Positions 1-5,850 of a stretch of DNA of 10,534 nucleotides are shown one piece after another. Numbering within the stretch: the stretch's first letter is position 1; each line of letters starts with the position of its first letter. The position numbers and the translations under genes are program-made. This DNA is from Streptococcus parasanguinis. GTDB taxonomy: Bacteria; Bacillota; Bacilli; Lactobacillales; Streptococcaceae. The stretch lies in assembly GCF_901875555.1 (NCBI RefSeq), contig NZ_CABFMD010000016.1:1-10534 (forward strand). Direction: 5' to 3'. The notes under the pieces are model-generated. The model was not told the origin of the DNA. It saw only the letters and a list, made by a program, of their open reading frames with translations, and did no database searches.

Positions 1-1
1 T

Positions 2-75
2 CGGGAAGTAGCTCAGCTTGGTAGAGTACTTGGTTTGGGACCAAGGTGTCGCAGGTTCGAATCCTGTCTTCCCGA
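2..75 (+). tRNA. tRNA-Pro (anticodon UGG)
   Basis: The cloverleaf closes fully. The acceptor stem pairs 2-8 with 68-74, with A75 as discriminator. The anticodon stem pairs 29-33 with 41-45 around a 7-nt loop, placing anticodon TGG at 36-38. The T arm contains GGTTCGAATCC. UGG reads proline codons. No CCA is encoded after the discriminator (TAG follows), so the end must be added by nucleotidyltransferase. Its promoter is not visible; the gene is at the window edge and may end a larger RNA operon. A terminator follows 14 nt downstream. Confidence 0.97.
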
Positions 76-89
76 TAGTGTATTGAAAG

Positions 90-115
90 GTCTAATGATT
101 TCATTAGGCTTTTTT
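90..115 (+). terminator. Rho-independent terminator of the tRNA transcript
   Basis: Positions 90-97 pair with 102-109 (one T-G wobble) around a 4-nt loop, and a run of six T follows at 110-115. It lies just after tRNA-Pro and probably ends the tRNA transcription unit. Confidence 0.85.
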
Positions 116-140
116 GGTATTTCTTTAGTTAAATGACAAG

Positions 141-161
141 AAAAAAGAGCTTTCGCTCTTT
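141..161 (-). terminator. Rho-independent terminator of ntdP
   Basis: Positions 144-150 (AAAGAGC) pair perfectly with 155-161 (GCTCTTT). Read on the minus strand the loop is GAAA, a stable GNRA tetraloop, and the stem runs into a T stretch (complement of 141-146). It begins about 7 nt beyond the ntdP stop codon. Together with the tRNA terminator it separates two convergent transcripts. Confidence 0.85.
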
Positions 162-167
162 CCAACT

Positions 168-701
168 TTATTTATTTCGCAGTTCAACATAACGGTTATA
201 CCAAATTTTGATATATTCCTCTGAAAAAGGACCTTTGTTTTGGTTGATCCAATCTACTAATACCTTTACATTTTCCTTCAAAATAAAGTCAATGTTGTCT
301 GAATAGTGCATTTTCTCTTTATGCTGCTCATATTCTTCAACATCTAACAATTTTTTTTCACCATTTGTAAAGACCTTGACATCGAGATCATAGTCGATAT
401 ATTTTAAGGCTTCTTGGTCGATGTGAAAAGGACTTGCTAGGTTACAGTAGTATGATACACCACTGTCACGGATCATGGCGATGATGTTAAACCAATATCT
501 TTTATGGAAATAAACGATCGCTGGTTCACGCGTGATCCAACGTCTACCATCACTTTCAGTAACAAGTGTGTGATCATTTACTCCAATAATTGCATTTTCG
601 GTTATCTTTAATACCATAGTGTCACGCCATGTACGGTGTAAACTGCCATCATGTTTATAACTTTGAATTGTAATAAAGTCGCCTTCTTTAGGTAGTTTCA
701 T
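168..701 (-). CDS. ntdP: Nucleoside tri-/diphosphate phosphatase, DUF402 family (NtdP, UPF0374)
   Basis: This 177-aa cytoplasmic protein belongs to the DUF402/UPF0374 family; the Staphylococcus aureus member hydrolyses nucleoside tri- and diphosphates with divalent metal. The residues I recall as the family's active site are all at the expected places: Arg23 as proton donor, and Asn87, Asp103, Asp105, Asp107, Asp120 and Glu123 as metal ligands. The cluster DYDLDVKV (103-110) followed by [10 protein letters not shown] (118-127) is the clearest signature. The length is normal for streptococci. The start is the ATG whose complement is at 699-701; the ribosome binding site before it is weak (AGAAAG about 10 nt away). 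It lies downstream of recX on the same strand with a 95-bp gap holding its own likely promoter, and ends at a strong terminator. The family is clear; the cellular substrate is inferred from homologues. Confidence 0.93.
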   Translation of the reverse strand: MKLPKEGDFITIQSYKHDGSLHRTWRDTMVLKITENAIIGVNDHTLVTESDGRRWITREPAIVYFHKRYWFNIIAMIRDSGVSYYCNLASPFHIDQEALKYIDYDLDVKVFTNGEKKLLDVEEYEQHKEKMHYSDNIDFILKENVKVLVDWINQNKGPFSEEYIKIWYNRYVELRNK

Positions 702-739
702 AACTTACCAACTTTCTACAATCTAAGTATATCCTCTAT

Positions 740-748
740 ATTGTATCA
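740..748 (-). promoter_or_regulatory. Extended -10 promoter of ntdP
   Basis: On the minus strand 748-740 reads TGATACAAT, an extended -10 (TGn plus TACAAT). No good -35 stands 16-18 nt upstream, where the DNA is almost pure A/T. Transcription would begin near 733, leaving a leader of about 30 nt. I see no terminator between recX and this site, so readthrough from recX is also possible. Confidence 0.6.
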
Positions 749-796
749 TATTTTTTCAATTTTTTTCTTATTTTTCTATTTAATTTTCAATTTGGT

Positions 797-1579
797 TTAT
801 GAATCTAAGAATTCTCTAATGGCTGACGTTATATCACTATAATCGTACCCTTTTCTTGCCAGTGCTTGTGTTAAACGTTGTTTGAGGTCGTAGCCTTCAT
901 ATTTTTTACTGTATTTACGGTATTGTTTATCTAACTCCTTTATGATGAGCTCATTTGTTGTTTCTTCATTTGCTTCTAGTTCAAGATTTTGAAACGCTAT
1001 CTTTGCTTGGTTGTATGCAAAACCTTTTGAAATGAGTCCTTGGATGATTTTCGTTTCAATGGCTTTTAATGGGTATTTTCCTTGGTATTTTTTTAAGAAT
1101 TTTAAAGCTGTACGATCGACAACTTCTGAAAAATCATAGTCTTCAAGTATTTCTTGGAGGATTGATTTTGGGATCCCTTTTTGTTGTATTTTTTGTTGTA
1201 ATAAGACAGGGCCTTTATCGCCACTGAGGAGGTTAGCCTCTATCAGGTTTCTGGCATATTGACGATCATCTAACCACTTTTCTTCTTTTAGGTGTTGGAC
1301 AACTTTATCAATAATCTCACTTTCAATCTCATATTTTGTAAGGTAGTCTCGGACTTCTTTTGTGGTCCGAGCTTTAAAGGAAAGATGGTAAAGGGCCAGG
1401 TTTTTACCATAGGAGTATTGAGCAAACTCTTGGATTTCTTTTAGTTCTTCTTCACTGATTTCTTTCTCTTTGGAGAGAAAAAATTTGACGATGGTGTCTT
1501 CTGTAATATAAAGTTTTTGATCACTGTCTAATTCCAGGAGATAGAGTCTTTTTTTCTTTTCTAGTTTTGTAATTTTCAT
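797..1579 (-). CDS. recX: RecX, regulatory protein of RecA
   Basis: This 260-aa protein has the full length and composition of streptococcal RecX. RecX proteins are built from three-helix repeats that bind the groove of the RecA filament and modulate recombination and the SOS response. Visible family signatures are the first repeat around [19 protein letters not shown] (62-80), the second repeat [14 protein letters not shown] (101-114) with the typical D-D-x-x-Y-A, the block [14 protein letters not shown] (123-136), and a last repeat near [16 protein letters not shown] (230-245). Bacilli and streptococci have longer RecX than E. coli, with extra repeats, as here. The start at 1577-1579 has no Shine-Dalgarno sequence but lies 6 nt after a perfect TATAAT, consistent with a leaderless message. 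It is divergent from the rlmD-type gene, an arrangement I recall in other streptococci. Confidence 0.93.
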   Translation of the reverse strand: MKITKLEKKKRLYLLELDSDQKLYITEDTIVKFFLSKEKEISEEELKEIQEFAQYSYGKNLALYHLSFKARTTKEVRDYLTKYEIESEIIDKVVQHLKEEKWLDDRQYARNLIEANLLSGDKGPVLLQQKIQQKGIPKSILQEILEDYDFSEVVDRTALKFLKKYQGKYPLKAIETKIIQGLISKGFAYNQAKIAFQNLELEANEETTNELIIKELDKQYRKYSKKYEGYDLKQRLTQALARKGYDYSDITSAIREFLDS

Positions 1580-1591
1580 GTTTTTATTATA
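1580..1591 (-). promoter_or_regulatory. recX promoter, probably giving a leaderless mRNA
   Basis: The minus strand 1591-1586 reads TATAAT, a consensus -10. Only six bases (AAAAAC) separate it from the recX ATG, so the normal initiation point falls on the A of the start codon. No convincing -35 hexamer is at 16-18 nt, and no Shine-Dalgarno sequence fits in the gap. This is inferred from sequence only. Confidence 0.6.
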
Positions 1592-1601
1592 CCGAAAAAT
1601 G

Positions 1602-1610
1602 TGTTAAGAT
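1602..1610 (+). promoter_or_regulatory. Extended -10 promoter of the rlmD operon
   Basis: TGTTAAGAT is an extended -10 (TGn plus TAAGAT at 1605-1610). It ends 6 nt before the ATG at 1617, so transcription would start at or next to the start codon. The bases AGGGA at 1611-1615 look like a Shine-Dalgarno core but are 1 nt from the ATG, too close to work as one. No -35 is evident. Confidence 0.55.
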
Positions 1611-1616
1611 AGGGAT

Positions 1617-2969
1617 ATGAACGTTAAAGTAAAACAAAAAATTCCTTTGAAAATTAAACGAATGGGAATTAACGGAGAAGGAATTGGCTTTTATAAAAAA
1701 ACACTTGTCTTTGTGCCTGGTGCTTTGAAGGGAGAAGATATCTTCTGCCAAATTACAAGTGTCAAGAAAAATTTTGCGGAAGCCAAACTCCTATCTGTGA
1801 ATAAGGCATCTAAGTTTCGTGTGACGCCCATGTGTGATATCTATGAGACCTGTGGGGGCTGCCAAATCATGCATTTGAAGTATGACAAGCAGTTGGAGTT
1901 TAAGACAGATTTATTGCAACAGGCCTTGAAGAAGTTCTCACCTGAAGGCTTTGAACAGTATGCTATTCGGCCGACAATCGGAATGAAGGAGCCTCTTTAC
2001 TATCGGGCAAAATTGCAATTTCAAACAAGGAAATTCAAGGGTCAGGTCAAGGCGGGGCTCTATGCTCAAAATTCACATTATTTGGTAGAATTAAAAGATT
2101 GTTTGGTTCAAGATCCGGTTATTCAAGCGATTGCTACTGATCTAGCGGATTTATTGACCTACTATCAGATTCCGATTGCTGATGAGCGAAAAGAACTGGG
2201 TGTCAGAACCATGATGGTTCGACGGGCTCGGAAGTCTGGTCAGGTTCAGATCATTGTGGTCACTAGTCGGCAGATTAATTTAAAGGATTTAGTGGAAGAC
2301 TTGGTTAAGAAACACCCTGAGATTGTCACCGTTGCTGTTAATAAAAATACGTCTCGCTCCAGTGAAATCTATGGGGACCAAACACAGATTATTTGGGGTG
2401 AAGAGGCTATTCTTGAAGGTGTTTTGGATTACGAATTCTCCCTTTCTCCTCGTGCCTTTTATCAACTGAATCCAGAGCAGACTCAAGTCTTGTATAGTGA
2501 AGCGGTTAAGGCTTTGGATGTTTCGTCAGAGGACCATCTGATTGACGCCTACTGTGGTGTTGGAACAATTGGGTTTGCTTTTGCGAATAGAGTGAAAAGC
2601 GTCAGGGGGATGGATATTATTCCTGAAGCGATTGAAGATGCCAAATACAATGCTAAACGGATGGGATTTGAGAATACCCACTATGAGGTTGGTACAGCAG
2701 AAGAGATCATTCCTCGCTGGTACCAAGAAGGCTATCGAGCTAATGCTGTGATCGTGGATCCACCTCGTACGGGATTGGGTACAAAATTGATCGAGACCTT
2801 GTTGCACTATGCACCTGAAAAGATGGTCTATGTCTCTTGTAATGTCTCTACTTTGGCACGGGATCTAGTGGCTTTGACAAAGGTTTATCAGGTTGAATAC
2901 ATTCAATCAGTGGACATGTTCCCCCATACTGCAAGGACAGAAGCAGTTGTAAAATTAGTGAAGAAGTGA
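1617..2969 (+). CDS. rlmD: 23S rRNA (uracil-5-)-methyltransferase, RumA/RlmD type
   Basis: This 450-aa protein is a TrmA/RumA-family enzyme that makes 5-methyluridine in RNA using S-adenosylmethionine. Order of domains: an N-terminal TRAM RNA-binding domain (about 6-60); a complete [4Fe-4S] cysteine set Cys73, Cys79, Cys82 and Cys162; a central RNA-binding part with FYQLNPEQ (281-288); and a C-terminal Rossmann methyltransferase with SAM motif [10 protein letters not shown] (310-319), DPPRTG (381-386), the catalytic nucleophile in YVSCNVSTL (Cys408) and general base Glu442 in HTARTEA. Nothing essential is missing. Streptococci carry two paralogues of this family; one (RlmCD) modifies both U747 and U1939 of 23S rRNA. 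This copy is usually annotated rlmD, but its target is less certain. An alternative start at Met16 (1662) would cut into the TRAM domain and has no better ribosome binding site, so I keep 1617. It is the first gene of the operon to 5273. Confidence 0.93.
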   Translation: MNVKVKQKIPLKIKRMGINGEGIGFYKKTLVFVPGALKGEDIFCQITSVKKNFAEAKLLSVNKASKFRVTPMCDIYETCGGCQIMHLKYDKQLEFKTDLLQQALKKFSPEGFEQYAIRPTIGMKEPLYYRAKLQFQTRKFKGQVKAGLYAQNSHYLVELKDCLVQDPVIQAIATDLADLLTYYQIPIADERKELGVRTMMVRRARKSGQVQIIVVTSRQINLKDLVEDLVKKHPEIVTVAVNKNTSRSSEIYGDQTQIIWGEEAILEGVLDYEFSLSPRAFYQLNPEQTQVLYSEAVKALDVSSEDHLIDAYCGVGTIGFAFANRVKSVRGMDIIPEAIEDAKYNAKRMGFENTHYEVGTAEEIIPRWYQEGYRANAVIVDPPRTGLGTKLIETLLHYAPEKMVYVSCNVSTLARDLVALTKVYQVEYIQSVDMFPHTARTEAVVKLVKK

Positions 2970-2979
2970 AAGAAGAAGA

Positions 2980-3423
2980 ATGGATATTTGGGAAAAACTT
3001 TATCATGAGGCGAAAGCTCTCTATGCGCCTCAAGAAGTTTCAGATTTTGTCTATGCTCGGCATGTAGTCGCTGCTGTTGAGGCTGAAGATGGTCAGATTT
3101 TTACGGGCTTTTGTATGGAAGGAACCTGCGGCGTCTTTCATTTATGTGCTGAACGAGCGGCCCTTTTCAACATGTATCAACAATCAGGACAGACCAAGGT
3201 CAAGCGCATTATTGCTTTTCGAGACAAGCCTCCTTATGGAGAAGGTTCAGGGATGCCTTGTGGGGCCTGCCGTGAATTTCTCCTTGAGCTAGATGCAGAG
3301 AATCGTCATCTAGACTTTATGGTGGATTATGCCAGTCGTAAGACCATTACTTTAGGTGAGTTGATGCCTCTTTGGTGGGGCGAAGAACGGGCTCGTCAGA
3401 GAGAGAATAAAGGGAATGAGTAG
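2980..3423 (+). CDS. Cytidine deaminase-fold protein, substrate uncertain
   Basis: This 147-aa protein has the zinc site of the cytidine deaminase superfamily: HLCAERAAL (54-62) supplies ligand Cys56 and proton-shuttle Glu58, and PCGACREFL (93-101) supplies Cys94 and Cys97. Size fits the small homotetrameric Cdd and blasticidin-deaminase group. It departs from true Cdd where the ribose is held: Cdd proteins have N-x-E before the CAE motif, while here the aligned triplet is Cys45-Met46-Glu47, keeping Glu and losing Asn. The C-terminus (TLGELMPLWWGEE, 124-136) resembles the Cdd end, with an unusually tryptophan-rich WWG. It follows rlmD by 10 bp with a weak purine-rich ribosome binding site. 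A role in pyrimidine salvage is possible, but the missing Asn and the context argue for care. Confidence 0.82.
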   Translation: MDIWEKLYHEAKALYAPQEVSDFVYARHVVAAVEAEDGQIFTGFCMEGTCGVFHLCAERAALFNMYQQSGQTKVKRIIAFRDKPPYGEGSGMPCGACREFLLELDAENRHLDFMVDYASRKTITLGELMPLWWGEERARQRENKGNE

Positions 3424-3436
3424 AGGAAATAAATAA

Positions 3437-3673
3437 ATGGACAATGTTATTGATGTATCGATTCCAGTTGCTCAAGTCATTGATCAACATCCGGAAGTAT
3501 TGGATTTGTTGGTGGAGTTGGGTTTTAAACCGTTAGCCAATCCCATCATGCGCAATACGGTTGGGCGCAAGGTTTCCTTGAAGCAAGGATCAAAATTAGA
3601 AGGTACTCCTATGGAGAAGATTGTGCGAACCCTAGAGGCTAATGGGTATGAAGTAGTGGGGCTAGATCAATGA
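3437..3673 (+). CDS. DUF1858 (ScdA-N-like) domain protein
   Basis: This 78-aa protein is a single DUF1858 domain, the domain found at the N-terminus of ScdA/RIC iron-centre repair proteins. Signs are the opening DVSIPVAQVIDQHPEVLDLL (6-25), then LGFKPLANPIMRNTVGRKVS (28-47) and a closing helix EKIVRTLEANGYEVVG. The cysteine pair seen in some DUF1858 members is absent; this protein has no cysteine at all. The FKPLANP type is, from memory, the one that accompanies DUF438 proteins in Firmicutes. AGAGGA at 3422-3427 is a fair ribosome binding site, 9 nt before the ATG. The stop codon overlaps the start of the next gene (ATGA), so translation of the two is likely coupled and the products may act together. 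Biochemical function is unknown. Confidence 0.88.
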   Translation: MDNVIDVSIPVAQVIDQHPEVLDLLVELGFKPLANPIMRNTVGRKVSLKQGSKLEGTPMEKIVRTLEANGYEVVGLDQ

Positions 3674-5016
3674 GTGATGAACGAATTCATGTCTTAAGAG
3701 ACATCTTGTTAGAGCTTCATCATGGAGCATCTCCTGAGTCGGTCCAAGAACGATTTGACGCGACTTTTAGCGGGGTTTCTGCGATTGAGATCTCTCTCAT
3801 GGAACATGAACTGATGAATTCGGATGCAGGTGTTACTTTTGAAGATGTTATGGAGCTTTGTGATGTCCATGCGAATCTCTTTAAGAATACTGTTCAAGGG
3901 GTCGAAGTGGCAGATACTGACCATCCAGGTCATCCAGTTCAGATCTTTAAACAGGAGAACCTAGCCCTTCGTGCCGCTATGATGCGGGTCCGTCGCTTAC
4001 TGGATAATTATGAGACAACTGAGGATCCTGAGATGATCCAAGAGATTCATAAGGGCTTACTGCGTCAGTTGGGCTTGGTGGGTCAATTTGATCGGCATTA
4101 TCGCCGGAAGGAAGAGTTGATGTTTCCGATTATGGAAAAATATGGGCATGATTCCCCACCAAAAGTGATGTGGGGGGTGGATGACCAGATTCGGGAACTC
4201 TTTGCGCAAGTTTTGGATGTGGCCAAGAAATTACCAGATTTTAGTATTTCTGAAGTCAAAAAGTGTTTTGAAGCTTTTGCGCAAGAGTTTGAGGGTATGA
4301 TCTTCAAGGAAGAGTCGATCCTCTTGATGATTTTGCTGGAGGCCTTTACCCAGGATGATTGGCTTTCCATTGCAGAAGAAAGTGATGCTTATGGTTATGC
4401 CATTATTCTCCCAAGTGAAAAATGGGTGCCAAAACGCGTAGGTTTCAAAGAAGAACCACTGAAGGAGCCAGAAGATTCTACTGAACTTCTTCCTTCTTCA
4501 AATGGAGAAGAGCACCGTCAGGTCATTGAGACGCCTGAGGGACAGTTGACCATTACTTTCACGCCTAAGAAAAAAGAAGAGAGCTTCAATCGCAAGCAAG
4601 CTCAACCATTTGGTAATGGCTATTTGTCAGTCGAGCAAGCGAATTTGATATTGAACCATCTGCCCATGGAGATCACCTTTGTCAATAAGGATGATATTTT
4701 CCAATATTACAATGATGCTGCGCCTTTTGAGGAGATGATTTTCAAACGGACACCGTCGCAGGTGGGACGCAATGTGGAGCTGTGTCACCCTCCGAAATAT
4801 TTGGAGAAGGTCAAAGCCATCATGCTGGGGCTTCGTGAAGGAAAAAAAGACAAGTATGAAATGTGGTTCAAATCAGAATCGCGTGGGAAATTTGTCCATG
4901 TCACCTATGCAGCAGTGCGTGATGAAGCTGGAGACTTTCAAGGGGTCTTAGAATATGTTCAGGACATTCAACCTTATCGGGAGATCGATACGGATTTTTA
5001 TAGAGGGATGGAGTAA
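3670..5016 (+). CDS. DUF438-hemerythrin-PAS protein, putative redox or gas sensor
   Basis: This 448-aa soluble protein has three parts. A DUF438 domain covers about 5-78 (VLRDILLELHHGAS onward). A hemerythrin-like helical bundle covers about 84-235, with HPGHPVQIFKQEN (85-97), FDRHYRRKEELMFP (140-153), VMWGVDDQIREL (166-177) and MIFKEESILLM (210-220). After a charged linker (about 255-315) a C-terminal PAS domain spans about 318-437, with ITFVNKDDIFQYYND, GRNVELCHPPK (366-376) and an ending in AVRDEAGDFQGVLEYVQDI. Candidate iron ligands are His85/His88, His143, Glu148/149 and Glu214/215; the histidine expected before the IR motif is Asp171-Asp172. No membrane segment or output domain is visible. 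Such proteins are thought to bind di-iron or sense redox state, but function here is inferred. It overlaps the DUF1858 gene by 4 nt and is followed 2 nt later by the DUF1912 gene. Confidence 0.9.
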   Translation: MSDERIHVLRDILLELHHGASPESVQERFDATFSGVSAIEISLMEHELMNSDAGVTFEDVMELCDVHANLFKNTVQGVEVADTDHPGHPVQIFKQENLALRAAMMRVRRLLDNYETTEDPEMIQEIHKGLLRQLGLVGQFDRHYRRKEELMFPIMEKYGHDSPPKVMWGVDDQIRELFAQVLDVAKKLPDFSISEVKKCFEAFAQEFEGMIFKEESILLMILLEAFTQDDWLSIAEESDAYGYAIILPSEKWVPKRVGFKEEPLKEPEDSTELLPSSNGEEHRQVIETPEGQLTITFTPKKKEESFNRKQAQPFGNGYLSVEQANLILNHLPMEITFVNKDDIFQYYNDAAPFEEMIFKRTPSQVGRNVELCHPPKYLEKVKAIMLGLREGKKDKYEMWFKSESRGKFVHVTYAAVRDEAGDFQGVLEYVQDIQPYREIDTDFYRGME

Positions 5017-5018
5017 AG

Positions 5019-5273
5019 ATGAGTTACGAAACAGAGTTTATGAAGGAGTTTGAGGAGTGGATCAAGACCCAAGTCATGATCAATGAAATGGCTCTCGAAG
5101 AAAGTAAGAAGGTTTTTGATGAAGACCAGGATGAGCGAGCTAAAATCGCGATGATTCGCTATGAAAGTCGCTTGGATGCCTATCAGTTCTTGCAAGGGAA
5201 GTTTGAAAATTTCCATGCTGGAAAAGGATTTCATGATTTACCAGATGGCCTCTTTGGTGAAAGAAAATATTAA
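5019..5273 (+). CDS. DUF1912 family protein
   Basis: This 84-aa, highly charged, mostly helical protein matches the small DUF1912 family, which I recall as restricted to streptococci and relatives. The first two thirds (FEEWIKTQVMINEMALEESK and the following acidic segment) look like two amphipathic helices; the C-terminus is glycine-rich (HAGKGFHDLPDGLFGERKY). There is no signal peptide, membrane segment or cysteine. It starts 2 nt after the DUF438 gene stop, with a purine-rich site (GGATGGAG) before the ATG, and is the last gene before a terminator-like hairpin. Function is unknown; its place suggests it works with, or is co-regulated with, the hemerythrin-PAS protein. Confidence 0.85.
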   Translation: MSYETEFMKEFEEWIKTQVMINEMALEESKKVFDEDQDERAKIAMIRYESRLDAYQFLQGKFENFHAGKGFHDLPDGLFGERKY

Positions 5274-5274
5274 T

Positions 5275-5296
5275 AACACCTTATTGAAGGCGTTTT
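5275..5296 (+). terminator. Probable terminator of the rlmD-DUF1912 operon
   Basis: Positions 5275-5282 pair with 5287-5294 around loop ATTG, with one A/C mismatch (5278/5291). A short T run (5293-5296) follows. It lies directly after the DUF1912 stop codon and before a fresh promoter. It is weaker than the other terminators in the window. Confidence 0.55.
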
Positions 5297-5330
5297 ACTA
5301 GCTAGATTTACCTGAAAATTGAGCAATGAC

Positions 5331-5358
5331 TTGATTTTTTAAGGGATTGTGATACAAT
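5331..5358 (+). promoter_or_regulatory. Promoter of the helix-hairpin-helix gene
   Basis: The -35 is TTGATT (5331-5336), the spacer is 16 nt, and the -10 is TACAAT (5353-5358) with an extended TGn just before it (5350-5352). This is the best two-box promoter in the window. Transcription should start near 5365. Confidence 0.8.
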
Positions 5359-5364
5359 AAAAAA

Positions 5365-5453
5365 GTTGAAATGACATCAACGGATTATTGAATGGAATTA
5401 TGGTGATGAAACCTTGTTGCCTTAGGAATTGATCACTGAATTTAGGAGGAAAA
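5365..5453 (+). other. Long 5' leader of the helix-hairpin-helix gene
   Basis: From the predicted start near 5365 the leader runs about 89 nt to the ATG. Its first bases can fold: GTTGA (5365-5369) pairs with TCAAC (5377-5381), a hairpin at the very 5' end. A second possible stem pairs 5403-5407 with 5432-5436 just before the strong Shine-Dalgarno AGGAGG (5444-5449). I recognise no known riboswitch or ribosomal-protein leader. The length and folding hint at control of stability or translation, without proof. Confidence 0.4.
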
Positions 5454-5801
5454 ATGGCAAAGAAGAACGTAAACCGTGCGAAACAATACAAACATCAAAA
5501 TAGACATCTTTTGAAAAAAGCTGTCGCAACTGTAACTGCAGCTGTTAAAGAAACACCTAAAAAAGTTGAGAAAGCTACAAAAGCAGTAGCGAAAGAAGTG
5601 AAACAAGCGGCTTCTTCAGTGGAAGAGTTTGCTTCAAGTTTGGAAGGTGTGGCACTTGATCGTGTGCAAACATTCTATGATGAAGGTATTCGCTCTGTTG
5701 CGGACTTCGCTAACTGGACAGAGAAAGAGTTGTTGGCCCTTAAAGGAATTGGCCCAGCTACAATCAAGAAATTGAAAGAACTAGGCGTTAAATTTAAATA
5801 A
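5454..5801 (+). CDS. Lysine-rich helix-hairpin-helix protein, putative DNA-binding
   Basis: This 115-aa protein has two distinct halves. Residues 1-50 are strongly basic, with about 15 Lys/Arg and few acidic residues, and 24-54 is an Ala/Lys/Val/Thr helix-former resembling a histone H1 tail. Residues 55-115 form a compact domain ending in a helix-hairpin-helix, LKGIGPATIKKLKELGV (96-112), preceded by a region (LDRVQTFYDEGIRSVADFANW) that looks like the first half of a tandem HhH fold. HhH domains bind DNA backbone non-specifically, so a nucleoid-associated or DNA-repair helper role is likely, but this is inference. It has its own promoter, a long leader and a consensus AGGAGG 4 nt before the ATG, suggesting good expression. 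No clear terminator follows; the next promoter begins 17 nt after its stop. Confidence 0.85.
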   Translation: MAKKNVNRAKQYKHQNRHLLKKAVATVTAAVKETPKKVEKATKAVAKEVKQAASSVEEFASSLEGVALDRVQTFYDEGIRSVADFANWTEKELLALKGIGPATIKKLKELGVKFK

Positions 5802-5817
5802 TCGCTTTTGTGATTTC

Positions 5818-5846
5818 TTGCTATTTCCAGGAGATCTTGATAAAAT
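5818..5846 (+). promoter_or_regulatory. Promoter of the T-box/valS operon
   Basis: The -35 is TTGCTA (5818-5823), the spacer is 17 nt, and the -10 is TAAAAT (5841-5846), preceded by TGA to give an extended -10. Transcription would start around 5851-5853, at the base of the T-box Stem I. Confidence 0.75.
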
Positions 5847-5850
5847 GAAG

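Noticed and set aside
1611..1615. AGGGA as a Shine-Dalgarno for the rlmD-type gene
   Set aside because: Only one base separates it from the ATG, too short for ribosome positioning. A role in the promoter-to-start spacing is more likely.
2289..3033. Minus-strand open frames opposite the methyltransferase and the deaminase start
   Set aside because: They are shadows of a complete conserved gene, with no initiation signals.
5392..5406. A four-codon upstream frame (MELW) in the leader of the helix-hairpin-helix gene
   Set aside because: There is no Shine-Dalgarno before it, and one Trp codon with no terminator/antiterminator pair does not make an attenuator.
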